From NCBI GenBank assembly GCA_023614405.1, contig CM042684.1, positions 534,052,682 to 534,116,681 on the forward strand: a stretch of DNA of 64,000 nt. Reading direction: 5' to 3'. Each line of letters begins with the position of its first letter. Within the stretch, counting starts at the first letter, position 1. This DNA is from Avena insularis (taxonomy: Eukaryota > Streptophyta > Magnoliopsida > Poales > Poaceae). The translations under genes were made by a program, and so were the position numbers. Below, in pieces: positions 1-11,102 of the stretch. Below the pieces are notes generated by a model. That model had not been told where the DNA came from, did no database searches, and saw only the letters and a list, made by a program, of their open reading frames with translations.

Positions 1-297
1 TGCCTGCTTCGCATTGGAGCTGCTGCAGGTGCCCATGGTGTCTCGCACTGTTAGCTGTTCTCGGATCCTGTTTTTTTGTGATCCAATGCGGTTGCAATGG
101 CTTCGAGATTGGTTTGATCTGATTCGATTCGACTCGATTCCTTCCCGGTGTAGGCAGGAAGGAAGCGGCTCCACACAAACTCGGATCGAATCTTTTTATG
201 TTCCGACGAAGGGTAAAGGGAAAGTGTTGATTTGATTTGACAAACTCGGATCTTTTTTTAAAGTTCCGCTCCAGCGAATGCGCGATTTGTTTCCTCC

Positions 298-304
298 TAT
301 AAAT
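298..304 (+). promoter_or_regulatory. Likely TATA box of the receptor-like kinase gene
   Basis: A TATAAAT motif lies about 760 bases before the kinase start codon and is followed by a transcript-like leader. Transcription would start near 330. A possible 5'-UTR splice donor (AG|GTAGTC) lies at 401-402 and a possible acceptor (TTGCAG) ends at 1003, which would put a roughly 600-base intron in the 5' UTR. The donor is a guess; the acceptor context is good. Confidence 0.45.
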
Positions 305-644
305 CACCCCTAGCAACACGCCTTGCTCTTTATCTCACTGGTTTGTTGATTGGTTGGTGCTGGGACTGGGAGCAGTGTTCGGCTTGGGAGGGAGGGGGCA
401 GGTAGTCGGAGAGCGAGCAAATTTCCCCATCAATGCCTTTCTCTTTCTCCTTTAATTCGCTCCACATGGAACTTGCGCATCAGACATGTTCTTCCCCTTT
501 CCTCCACCTCTTTCGATATTTCTGATGATGGATAATGATTGCTTTCTGCTCTGTAGACCGGCTTTTTATTGCTGTATTTATGTTGTCCTCATCTGTTAGT
601 AATGTAGACGCAGCTTTCCCCCATTGCCAATGAAAGTATTGCCA

Positions 645-1000
645 TGTTCCGATATTAATCTCAGCTTGTCTCTTGCTCTGTTCGGTGAAATGCATGACGT
701 GTTCTGATATTAACCAACCTCAGCATGTCTTGTTTCATGTGTTCAATTCAATGAGGTGTATGCCATGTTCTGAAATTAATCTCAGCTTTTCTCTGTCCCT
801 GTTCAATGAAGCGTATGCCATGTTCTCATATTATAACCTCTGCTTGTCTTATTTGATGTGTTCAATGAAGTGTGTGTGTCATGTTCTGATATTAATCTCG
901 GTTTTGTCTTTCTTGCTGTGTGTTCAGTGATGTCCATGCCATGTTCTGGTATTAATCTCCGTTTGTCTTTCATACTGCGTTCACTGAATTGCTTACATTG
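645..1000 (+). repeat. Degenerate minisatellite in the 5'-UTR intron of the kinase gene
   Basis: The core TGTTCTGATATTAATCTC recurs six times, starting near 645, 700, 766, 821, 882 and 942, so the period is 55-66 bases. Between the cores sit TTGTCTT-like and TTCAATGAA-like blocks in the same order each time. The array ends just before the probable splice acceptor at 1001-1003. Unequal spacing and about 20-30 percent divergence between units suggest an old array. Confidence 0.8.
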
Positions 1001-1058
1001 CAGGCTAACGGTTAATTTGCTGATGCTGTGTAGGGCTGTAGGCTGCTCACGAATAAAG

Positions 1059-4000
1059 ATGCCGACAGGTGAGAGCCTACGTGCAGAGCTATCGACCAAG
1101 ACGCCGCCGTTTGGTCTGAGGCTGTGGATAGTGATTGGCATCAGTATCTGGGTGGTGATCTTCTGCATACTAGGCTTCATGTGCTTCTGGTCCATTTATC
1201 GGAGGAAGCCGAAGAGATCTTCTGATAACATTCCAGTATCTCAAATCCCGGATGTATCAAAGGAGATCGCGGTGGATGAAGTACGCCAGCATGCTGTTGT
1301 TGAAAACTACCAAGTGCAGGAAAGCCATGCACTGACGGTGCACGAGAAGCCTCAAGATAAAGATTCCGGGAAAATGCTAGGACACTTGGTTAGGACAAAA
1401 TCAAGTGACGCTGATAATTTGAGCCAATGCAGCTCGGCCTACCACTGTGATAGGGCTGGCAGCTCGTATTCTGGTGACGAAGGCAGCTCGGGCAATGCTA
1501 GGAGGCAATATTCTCAGTATGCAATGGTCTCCGCATCTCCTCTGGTTGGTCTCCCGGAATTTTCACACCTGGGTTGGGGCCATTGGTTTACTCTGAGGGA
1601 TTTGGAGCATTCAACAAATCGGTTTTCTAAGGAGAATATCATTGGAGAGGGTGGATATGGGGTAGTTTATCGTGGTCGACTCATAAATGGGACTGATGTT
1701 GCTATAAAAAAGCTTCTGAATAACATGTAAGGAACTTTAAATTAGAATTTGATCGTGGAAGGACAGCACTTTCTTTACAAATCTTGAAATAGTATGCTAT
1801 CCTTTGTGTGATGTCATCATATTCGTTTTGTTTTAACATGGCACTGCAGGGGCCAGGCAGAAAAGGAGTTCAGGGTTGAAGTTGAGGCTATTGGCCACGT
1901 CAGGCATAAAAATCTTGTCCGGCTGCTAGGATATTGCGTTGAGGGAATCCACAGGTCAGTCATCTGCACCAATGGATGGCTATTTCTGTTTGTGCTATAA
2001 TAGTTATTTACATAGGATAGATGCCGATTTATTTACACTTGCACACCAGAGTCGCTCGGTGAAAAATTCTACACAACAAAATATGCACTTTCTGTCCCTT
2101 CATTTTTTCTTTGAGAAATTTCTCGGACATTATAGCTTGACTCAACTCCATAATAATGCATGTGCCAAAAGATACTCATTGTACATATGTAAGTCAACCC
2201 TTGTGCAGACATGTCTTCTGCGCAACATCTGCTTGTTCATAAATTGTACCGATCAGAGATTGATTATTATTAAGAAAAAACTAATGAACAATGACTTGCA
2301 GCCAAACCCTCTGCAGGGCTTTCTCCTGATTTGTTCAACTTTTCTCTTGGTTCAGTGCTGCCCTTTGTATGGACATTATGATGAAGTTTGTAATCTTCAG
2401 CAATATTATAATTTTCAAAGTATAGTTCATAATTGACAACCCTATTCAACTCTTAATTGTACGATAATGTATTAAACTATTGCTCATTGAAGACATAATT
2501 ATCTTTAAATATCTGGACCATCATCTGTTTTGGGCCAGAAACGGAAAACAAAAGTGCTTCCTGCCTCGGTAGTTCCATCTTGTTCATTGGTGACGGCAAT
2601 ACATTCTTCTGTGCTGCTTAGAAAGGCCATAATGGCACCTCAATGCCACCTCTCTTGACAGGGTGTGATACTGGTAAGGTTGCGAAACCTCTTCCAAGTC
2701 CAACTAGCATTGTTGATGTTGGAAAATGTGTTGACTGGTGGACAATACTAGTCAAAGAAGCCTTCCATAAAAGAAGAGCTCCATAATTTCAGAAGTATTT
2801 AAATTGTCCAAGAATTATTTAACATAATATGGTCAATGGTGGCACTGTATATAAACGTGTGGCAAGTGATTTGGATCAGAAAGATACTTCATTGGAGACC
2901 AACCAAAATACATGAACTCTAATTGGATGAGCACATCTACTGTAGGTATAGCCGCATAGGCGTGCACATGTGTCATCACAGTCAGGCATTTCCTCCATAA
3001 TACTAGAGCGGCAAACTGTTGTACTAAACTGACCCTTGACCACAATTCAGGTTGCCACCATTCACCTAACCTAGTAACCTGTCATGGCTAGCTCGGTATG
3101 GCTCTACAGAAAATCAAGCAATAGGGCTTGTCATTAGTCAAGGCTACTTAAGTATCCATCAAGATAGGAAGTTACCTTTTTTTTAGAAAGAAGCAAAGCC
3201 CCTAGCATCTACTCCGTATTACCTAGTAATAACTAGGACCCTGGTGTCTTACTCAAGCATGTTCGACAATTTTAAAGGGAACCCACTATACGCATATGTT
3301 AGAAATAAAATTTTGATCTTTTCAATTGTTATTTCTGAGACGTAAATTAGGAATTGAGCTTAGCTCAGTTGGTGGAAAGTGTGGGTGTACATCCCCATCA
3401 CCCAGGATTTGGTTCTCTTGCACTTGCATATGGGTGGCTCTTCTTTTTAATTAATTTCATATGTAGTTCCTCTTCTCTTAGGTCTCTATCATTGTTGCTG
3501 AGACATCTCGCTGAACAAGCAGATAAAATTGTTGAACAATTTAGAATTTCCCTTTCAATAGAACATCCATCAAATTTATGGTAGCGGACTGAGAATTGCT
3601 TGTGTAATTGACAACAATATATTTCTGCATTCCACTTCATGATAAAGTGAACATACCAGCACCATGCCCCTTGTTTTACTACATACGCAGAATCCACTAT
3701 TGATTTATGCTTTCACCATCATGATTCAACTCTGTGTGTTAACACTTTATGGTGGATGTACATCATGTAAATCTATCTACTTATGCATCGTTTGGTGTAT
3801 GATTTATTTCATCCTCCATCCTATTGTTGAACTTATATTTTTGTTCCAGGATGCTTGTGTACGAGTATGTGAATAACGGAAATTTAGAACAGTGGATTCA
3901 CGGTGCCATGCGGCAGCATGGCGTCCTTACTTGGGAAGCTCGAATGAAAATAGTTCTTGGGATTGCTAAGGCGTAAGAATCAGGCCATCGATCTCTCTGC

Positions 4001-5144
4001 CCCTTTTTGTTTATGCATAGTTTTAGTTGGGTAAGACATTTTTCTGAAACTAAATGATATACAGGCTTGCTTATCTACATGAAGCCATAGAACCAAAAGT
4101 CGTGCATCGTGATATCAAATCAAGCAATATCCTGATTGATGAGGATTTCAACGGAAAGCTTTCTGATTTTGGATTGGCCAAGCTGTTGGGTGCAGGGAAG
4201 AGCCATATCACAACCCGAGTTATGGGAACTTTTGGGTATGTTATTACTATTTTTATAACTTTTGGTCCCTGACTCTAGTCAAGCTAATGTTTGATATCAT
4301 ACACAGTAGAGGATTTGAAATGTTAGCCTTATGGGAGCACTGAACTGTTGTTCTTGTGTTATTTCAGGTATGTGGCCCCTGAATATGCCAACACAGGTCT
4401 GTTGAACGAGAAGAGCGATGTCTACAGTTTTGGTGTGCTGCTACTGGAAGCAGTGACTGGAAGGGATCCTGTCGATTATGGTCGGCCAGCTAATGAGGTG
4501 AGCATATATTCTACTATCTCAAGTGTGTCATGCGTGCTCAGGACTCCATACAACTGTGGCCATTTGTAAGTTGTTTCACATTGAAGTAATATCTGCCACC
4601 GGAGACAATATGTTTTCACTGTATGGATATCTCATAACGTTCATTTAAACCTAGTTTAGTTCTGTTACTTGTGCAACTTTCCACGTCGGCAGCCGTGAAT
4701 GCTGATTAACGATGACATCATGGACGCAGGTGCATCTAGTGGAGTGGCTCAAAATGATGGTTGGCACGAGAAGAGCCGAGGAGGTGGTGGACCGTGACAT
4801 GGAGGTGAAACCTACCATCCGGGCTCTCAAGCGCGCCCTTCTAGTGGCGCTGAGGTGCGTCGACCCGGATTCCGAGAAGAGACCCTCGATGGGTCACGTT
4901 GTTCGGATGCTCGAGGCAGAGGACGTCCCGTCGCGGGAGGTTGGTACCTGCTCACCCACCGCTCCTCAAACACTGTCATAGTGTCATATTCTACCACTCC
5001 TGGCTATATCCCTGAATATTTTGTTCTCAGGACCGGAGGAGCCGGAGGGGCCACGCGGGCAACGTGGACACCGAGTCCAAGGCGAGCTCGAGCGAGTTCG
5101 AGGCCAGCGGCGACTCGGGCCCTTCGACAAGATTCCAGCCCTGA
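1059..5144 (+). CDS. Receptor-like serine/threonine protein kinase, membrane anchored, seven exons
   Basis: Exons 1059-1726, 1850-1954, 3850-3972, 4065-4235, 4368-4497, 4730-4939 and 5031-5144 join in frame to 506 aa plus TGA; all introns are GT-AG. A short N-terminus precedes one membrane segment (about residues 22-44), then a Ser-rich juxtamembrane part. The kinase domain shows the glycine loop GEGGYGVVY (196-204), the ATP lysine K217 in VAIKK, the HRD loop (D315, [10 protein letters not shown], an RD kinase), DFG (D333) and APEY. The Ser-rich tail ends STRFQP. This architecture, without a large ectodomain, matches the plant subfamily of At1g01540/At4g01330-type probable receptor-like kinases; the subfamily is inferred from memory. 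The protein would sit in the plasma membrane and phosphorylate Ser/Thr residues; ligand and substrates cannot be told. The first ATG after the UTR acceptor (1003) was chosen as start. An inverted partial copy lies at 45478-46050. Confidence 0.93.
1955..3849 (+). other. Large second intron of the kinase gene (1.9 kb)
   Basis: The intron runs from GTCAGT to TTCCAG and separates the exon ending VEGIHR from the one starting MLVYEY. It is AT-rich and holds no credible coding sequence. It contains a tRNA-like SINE candidate at 3352-3480 and otherwise no element I recognise. Confidence 0.85.
3352..3480 (+). mobile_element. Possible tRNA-derived SINE in the kinase intron
   Basis: GAGCTTAGCTCAGTTGGTGG near 3356 contains TAGCTCAGTTGG, which fits the RNA polymerase III A-box. 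About 35 bases later AGGATTTGGTTCTC resembles a degraded B-box. The sequence does not fold into a full tRNA (no acceptor stem or normal anticodon arm), so a SINE head is more likely than a tRNA gene. No target duplication was identified, so both ends are approximate. Confidence 0.5.
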
Positions 5145-6260
5145 GAATGACATATTCCGAGGGCGGCCAAGAACTCGGTTCCGGGCCTTCCGCCTGATGG
5201 TAGAGATTAGCAGCAAGATGATGAGCATTTCTGTAGGGGGGCATTGCACTTCATTTTGTACTGTAGGCGGTAGAGAGAGCGAGAGCAGTGCTGAATGATC
5301 ATCCCATGAGAATTTCTAGTACTAGTAGTTTCCGTTGGGCGTTCTGCTCAGCCTGTACAGATTGTTTTTCCATTCTTTTTTTTTTGTCTACTAGGATCTC
5401 TTGAACAAGTAAACGTATTAGTATTATTTAAGGTTGTTATTAGTCCTCTGTTTGGTATTGTTTTCGCGACGATCAGGCTGAAATGTTGTTGAACTCGGAT
5501 TTACTGAAAAACAGGGTGGTTATGGCCAATGCATTCCAGTCACTTGCTCCAGCATAAAAAGAGGATCAGGTTCAGTTTCCATAGTCACATAGTCCTTAGT
5601 TTCCATGGAGACAACAAGGCCTTGCAAAATTATGTTTGGACAGAGTCTAATACAGTACGTTTTCATGTGAGAGAGAGGGGTGGATCTTGTATCGGAGTGA
5701 GTGGGATAAATTAGGATTAGGCAGCTGAACTGTAGACACCCCTTCCGCATTGTTACAGTTGTAAAGATTGACCATGTAAACATTAAACTGGTATTATTAG
5801 AATATAATCGTGAGATATACTTCTACACTGTATGCATTTGATATTATTGTATATGGTGACAAAATTTTCACCAGTAGTTTGCATTACCGGAGTGAGAATC
5901 ACGTGATCCGGGGTGTATGTGATGTTAGCTCATGAGAATGAGAATGCTTGGCTTCCCCTTCCAACTCAGCGTGCAAACTTTGGTTTGCACAACTTTCTTT
6001 GCATGCATAAATATCCTGATCTTGTGAAACAAGAAAGCCAGTTTTGTTCGGAGATCATTTTCATACGAGCTTCTGCACCGTGGAGTGTTCCAACGTACCA
6101 GTAACTGAACGGATTTGTCTTGCGAGTTCCTAACAAGATAACAAGATTGCACCATGACAATTTGGCTCTGCAAAATCATGTTTTGCCAGGGTTATATTTT
6201 CGGCCATTGAGCACTGATTTTATTTTGGAACTTAAATAGGTACCATATGGCGAAAATTTG
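5145..6260. other. Kinase 3' UTR and downstream spacer
   Basis: The first few hundred bases are the likely 3' UTR (T-rich run at 5378-5388, AAGTAAAC near 5407). The rest holds only short chance ORFs. A block at 5446-5490 (TTTGGTATTGTTTTCGCGAC and following) recurs with few changes at 7232-7270. Confidence 0.6.
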
Positions 6261-6388
6261 TACTCCCTCCGTCCAGAAATAACTGACATAAGTTTGTTTA
6301 GATTCGAATGTATCTGTATTCTAAAATGCGTCTAGATACATCCAAATCTAGACAAACCCAAGTCAATTATTTCTGGACGGAGAGAGTA
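6261..6388. mobile_element. Stowaway MITE
   Basis: Terminal inverted repeats CTCCCTCCGTCCAGAAATAA and its complement (TTATTTCTGGACGGAGAGAG) are flanked by TA on both sides. The body contains AATCTAGACAAA-type inverted arms. Length about 125 bases and the TA duplication are typical of the Tc1/mariner-derived Stowaway group. No coding capacity. Confidence 0.9.
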
Positions 6389-7267
6389 GTATAATTTCCT
6401 TAGTTGGTGATGTGCATGTGACGGTGGGGTGAATCTTGCATCAAGGTGACGGTGGAATGTTTTCATGCAACCGTCAGGTTTTACTTTATAAAGGTATTTT
6501 AGATAGATTAGGCAGTAGGTAGATTTCTCTTCCGCATTACTTCACGAGCAGTTTATGTGCCATTAATCGGAGTATATAGGACTTTAGTAAAATACTTAAC
6601 GAGGAAAACAAGAAGATATGCATATACTTAATCAAAGTATTAGGCTTATGATTCATGCAGTCATTAATTTGTACATTCTAATATTTTCATCGTTGTCATG
6701 TTTGAGCTAGTAAGCTAAAGTCCTCTGCCATTTGGAAAGGGCGGTGCAGCCGCTCACTACCGTCGCCACCACCGGGGGTGGTGGTTGGTGGAGGGCGCAA
6801 TTGACTGGTCATGGCTGCAAACAATTTGAAAATTAAAGTTTGCCATGTTTAAGTTTTTTTTTGAGACGTCCTTTAATGTAATGTTGTGCCGCTCGATCTC
6901 CTTCAATGGCAGAGCTTCCGTATGGCCAAGGGGGGGCATCGGCCCCCATACTCCAAAAAAATTCTTAAACTTATTCCTAATATTTAGGCTAAAATATTAA
7001 ACATACTCAAAGTTCAAGCATGATTGGTGTTCTTGGCCACCTCAACAATCTCTGTCAAGTGCCGCAATTGATGTCCTCACCAATTGTCGTGAGAGAGGAA
7101 AACGCCGCCAGCGTGTGCATCTAGCGTTACAACTGCTGATCATAGCTCTCGACGACCCAAAACTACAAACAAACTATCACGGAAAAAGAGGGAGGGGTGC
7201 ATACATACTCTAGTCTGGCTCTCTTAACATGTTGTTCGGTATTGTTTTCGTGACGATTAGGGTGAAA
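6389..7267. other. Gene-poor spacer
   Basis: No gene is recognised. A C-rich/G-rich stretch at 6925-6955 (GGGGGGCATCGGCCCCC) could fold into a hairpin. The last about 40 bases repeat the kinase 3' flank seen at 5446-5490. Confidence 0.5.
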
Positions 7268-7275
7268 TGGCGATC

Positions 7276-7904
7276 TTTTTTTTTTTGAAATTTTACCAAT
7301 CTATTAATAATCATTAACAACAGTACAAAGTGCCTTAAAAGTAATAGAAATTACAAATAGTTCATTGGACCACCTAGCGACGACTACATACACTAGCACG
7401 AGCCGAAGGCGCGCCGCCATCCACGCCCATCCATCACTGGAGCCAGGCAAAGCTTGTCGTAATTGAGCATGTTGTAGTAGACAGATGGAAAGTCGTCATG
7501 CTAAGACCCCATAGGACCAGCGCACCAGAACATCAACCATCGCCGAAGATGACAAACGTAGATCGGAAGAGACTGACCTCAAAACAAATTGATGAATACG
7601 GAAAACGATCGAACCCCAAGAGATCCGTCGGACACACGACTCCACGCTCCCTCCGTCAGCGCTAGACGCACCACCGCAGCGAGAATAGGACGGGAAGGAC
7701 CTTATTCTGACTTGAGGACACAGTCTGTCGCCTCAATATCCTGAACCAGACACTAAAAATAGGCTAAACAAAAATAAAAACCCTCACGCCGACGAGAGGC
7801 CGTGGTCCGCCACACCTTCAAGACCCTAAGACGACCGGAGACAGAGCAGACCGCCGGTGTCACCGGCGAGGGGACAGTACCCTTGATGGGTTTTGCTAGT
7901 GCCT
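7276..7904 (-). mobile_element. Retroposed 3' LINE-like fragment with target-site duplication
   Basis: The insert begins on the plus strand with a run of T (7276-7286), which is the poly(A) tail of a minus-strand retroposon. It is flanked by an exact 8-base duplication TGGCGATC at 7268-7275 and 7905-7912. The 629-base body is non-coding; on the minus strand it ends with AT-rich sequence (TTAATGATTATTAATAGATT) before the A tail, like Triticeae LINE 3' ends. It separates the 5' end of the PPR pseudogene from whatever preceded it. The LINE assignment rests on the tail and duplication. Confidence 0.8.
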
Positions 7905-9110
7905 TGGCGATCGCCTGGCGGCCGGGTGAAGGAGGCGGTGGATCTGCTCGACACAAGGAAGGGGTGCGCGCCGACGGGCCGTCCTTCTACGCACTCGTAG
8001 CCGCCTGCTCCAACCCGAAGCTGCTCGACGAGCTCCGGAAAGTGCACAACTTCATCCTCCGCTCGCGGCTCGCCCTTCGGCGCCGACCTCTAGGTCAACA
8101 ACAAGGTGCTGGAGATGTACGGCAAGTGCGAGAACATGACGCACACGCCTGCAGGACGTTTGACCATATGCCTGACCGGGACATGGCCTCCTGGCACATC
8201 ATGATTGACGGCTACGCGGCCAACGGGTTCGGGGACGCCGCCCTGCAGCTCTTCGAGGAGATGAAGCGGTGCGGCCTCGCAAACCATCGAGCTGGTGCTC
8301 AACGCGTGAGCCAACTCGGAGGCCATCGAGGAGGCGCTCCTCTACTTCGACGCCATGTCCAGGGACCACGGCATCGAGCCTGGCGTGGCATGGAGCACTA
8401 TATTGGGATCATCGAGGTCCTGGGCAAGTACGGGCATCTCAACGAGGCCGTAGAGTACATTGAGAAGCTGCCGTTTGAGCCCAATGCCATGGTATGGGAG
8501 GTCGCTCTTGAACCTGCTGGCACGCATGAACGGTGACGTCGACCTCGAGGACCGGGCAGAGGAGCTGCTGGTCTCCCTCGACCCATCCAAAGCCAACCCT
8601 AAGAAGCTCTCGACCCCTCCTCCTAAGAGGCGCCTCAGGATCAACATGCTCGACTGGAGGAGCAAGCTGGGGGAGTATAGGCTACCCCCCAAGATCGAAA
8701 AGAAGGTGGTGAACGAGCACCCGACACGAGGTAGGTGCTCCACGACATCGACCAGGAGGTGAAGGAGCAGGCCTTGCTGTACCACAGCGAGAGGCTGGCG
8801 ATCGCCTATGGCCTGATCAGCACCACCGCGAGGACCCCGCTCCGCATCATCAAGAACCTCCGAATACGCGGGGACTGCCACGACGCCATCAAGATCATGT
8901 CGAAGATCGTCGGGGGAGAGCTCATCAATATGTCACAGGGTACGGGGATACGGATACGGCGATACGTGAAAACAGCTTTTTCTCAATGTAGATACGGCAA
9001 GTATATGTATAAATGCATATAAAATCAGCACCAATAAACAATAGTATACTAGGAAAAATGAAAGTTGACATCGATGAAGTTAAGCTAGCATGGTCTTTTC
9101 AAGTCCGGGT

Positions 9111-9262
9111 TGTTAGAGTACGTATACATGTATAGGCTAGAGATAGATTAGAACTCTACATCTTATACTTCAAGTCTTCGTCTATCCTCGTGTAACTCTA
9201 TATAAACCCCACAAGGGTCAAATCAATACAACACAATATTCTAGGGATTCATATATTCTACA
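9111..9262 (+). repeat. 5' LTR of the TRIM element
   Basis: 152 bases, TG...CA bounded, followed directly by the tRNA-Met primer-binding site. It holds a TATATAAA-like promoter motif (CTATATAAACCCCAC near 9199). It has 12 extra bases (AAGGGTCAAATC region near 9213) compared with the other copy. Confidence 0.93.
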
Positions 9263-10631
9263 TGGTATCAGAGCGGTTAGCCTCACGGCGACGATCCTAG
9301 GTTCTTCCACCACTTCCGCAACGCGCCGTCCCCGGGGAGATTACTCCTCGGGACGCGACACCCGGTTTCGATCAAAGATCGGATCGGTTTTTAGACTAGA
9401 TTAGATCCAAGTTTTCCAATTTCATAGACTAAATTCGATTAGCTAAATAAATCCCTAGATCCTTGTCCGGCGAAACCAGTGCAAGATCGATCGGTTCCTG
9501 CGGCGGACGTGTGGCCTGGCCGGCAGCTTCGCGTGCGCCTGCCACGGACGGAGCCACGTCGACGCGGCCAGCGCGGCTGATCTCCAGCCAAGGACACCAC
9601 GTACAAGATCATCGTCCAGGAACACGACCAAGACCATGTGCGGCGTCACTGTGTCTGCAGCCAAATCCATCTACGCATCCTCACGGGAGTTCAAGCATCT
9701 AGGCGATACATCAACTATATGCAAGATCTCAATTTGCATCAAGGTGAAACATCAATCTCCCGCAGACCAGCGTCTACGTCAAGCCATAAAAGTCTGCACT
9801 ACTTCGACATACGACTACACCGACACCAAGATCTGCACTACACCGACACCAATACACGCATCGAGCCGGACTACATCGACCCGAACATCTACGTCAAATT
9901 GTACGACTACACCAAGATCTTCGTCGAGTTCTACATCGCCAACAAAAATCATCGCCAAGGTCTACATCACGTGGTCTAAAACCGTCGCCGCCACAGCCCG
10001 ACGCTCTGCAAGGGCGATCAAACGATTGCCTCGCCCGCCCGGTCAAAAACCCGCCGTCGCCGCCGATCCTATGTGATCCGCCGACACCATAAAAACCTTG
10101 TCGCTGCCGCTTGCCTTGTGCCCCGGCCGCCACCTCAAAAACCCTACAACCAAAAACATGCCGCCGCTGCACAAAAACCCGCCGCCGCCGCAGATTACTG
10201 CCGCCGCCGCACTATGACCAAGAAACCCGCCGCCGTCGCAGATTCCTGCCGCCGCCGCACACAACCCTAAAACCCTACGACACAAATCGCGCAATTTTTT
10301 GCGCCTCCGGCGCGGCTACAATGACCACGACAACCTCGACCACGGCTACATCACGACCGGCTACCTCGACATCGACATCAAGAACAACGTCTACAGCAAC
10401 TCAAGAACTCCAGTCAACAGCGTCCGCGTCATCACTTGCGTCCACGCCACTTCCGCTGTGACTGCGGGAGGGAAGAGAGGCACCAGAAGGGTGCGCAGTC
10501 ACCACCCCTAGGTGTCAGCCATGATCATGTCCACGCAGGTGATGATGACAAGGAGGTGAAGACGACGGAAGCGCAAGACTTCAAATTCAGTCGCAAGCGT
10601 CCGCTTCACTCCCGCTCCGACTGAGGGGGGA

Positions 10632-10771
10632 TGTTAGAGTACGTATACATGTATAGGCTAGAGATAGACTAGGACTCTACATCTTGTACTCCAAGTCTCC
10701 ACCTACCCCCGTGTAACTCTATATAAACCCCACAATACAACACAATATTCTAGGGATTCATATTTTCTACA
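10632..10771 (+). repeat. 3' LTR of the TRIM element
   Basis: 140 bases, preceded by a purine tract and followed by the CGGGT duplication. Eight of nine differences from the 5' LTR are transitions, as expected for decay of methylated cytosines. Confidence 0.93.
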
Positions 10772-11047
10772 CGGGTGACCGCGACTCCGCGCAAGAGGAG
10801 TCCAAGCGATCATGTTTTAACCATCAATTAGTCCTTGCGATGGGCTGTTGATCAAGTATGTAGTAGCACGCCTGTATGTCGTCCTTAGGTATTCCTTGCA
10901 TATCCCAGCCGTTTTCTATTTTTTATTTATTTATTTTTAATTCCTAAAAAAGAGCCCAAGTATCCCATGAGTATCCTGAAGTATCCCCGTTCTAATAATG
11001 CAGTATCCTGCACCAATACGGCACTTCTGCGCCGTATCCCTGCATCA

Positions 11048-11102
11048 TGGTGAGGAGGGACAACAAGAGCCCAAGTATCCCGTGGTGAGGAGGGACAACA
11101 AG
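11048..11102 (+). repeat. Short duplication with templated filler in the DYW exon
   Basis: TGGTGAGGAGGGACAACAAG occurs at 11048-11067 and 11083-11102. The 15 bases between, AGCCCAAGTATCCCG, match 14 bases of the neighbouring insert at 10953-10966. This is the pattern left by end-joining repair that copied a nearby template. Confidence 0.85.

Larger units (their letters stand above)
9111..10771 (+). mobile_element. Non-autonomous TRIM-like LTR retrotransposon, complete with target duplication
   Basis: LTRs lie at 9111-9262 and 10632-10771, both starting TGTTAGAGTACG and ending TTCTACA. The 5-base duplication CGGGT is at 9106-9110 and 10772-10776. The primer-binding site TGGTATCAGAGC (initiator-Met tRNA) starts at 9263, and a polypurine tract GAGGGGGGA ends at 10631. 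The 1.37-kb interior has no gag or pol, only low-complexity ORFs rich in CCG and ACC. The LTRs differ at about 9 of 140 aligned bases plus one 12-base indel. Movement would need proteins from another element. Confidence 0.93.
8928..11042. mobile_element. Insertion inside the DYW domain, flanked by CATCA duplication
   Basis: CATCA occurs at 8923-8927 and again at 11043-11047, and removing the insert restores ...[11 protein letters not shown]... of the DYW domain. The ends carry related motifs: CAGGGTACGGGGATACGG at 8936-8953 and GCCGTATCCCTG at 11031-11042, which are imperfect inverted copies. After subtracting the TRIM at 9111-10771 about 450 bases of element remain, rich in GATACGG and GTATCC words. 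Family not recognised; a small DNA transposon is the likeliest class. Confidence 0.65.

Noticed and set aside
3356..3430. Possible tRNA gene
   Set aside because: A-box is good but no acceptor stem or anticodon arm can be drawn; a SINE fragment is more likely.
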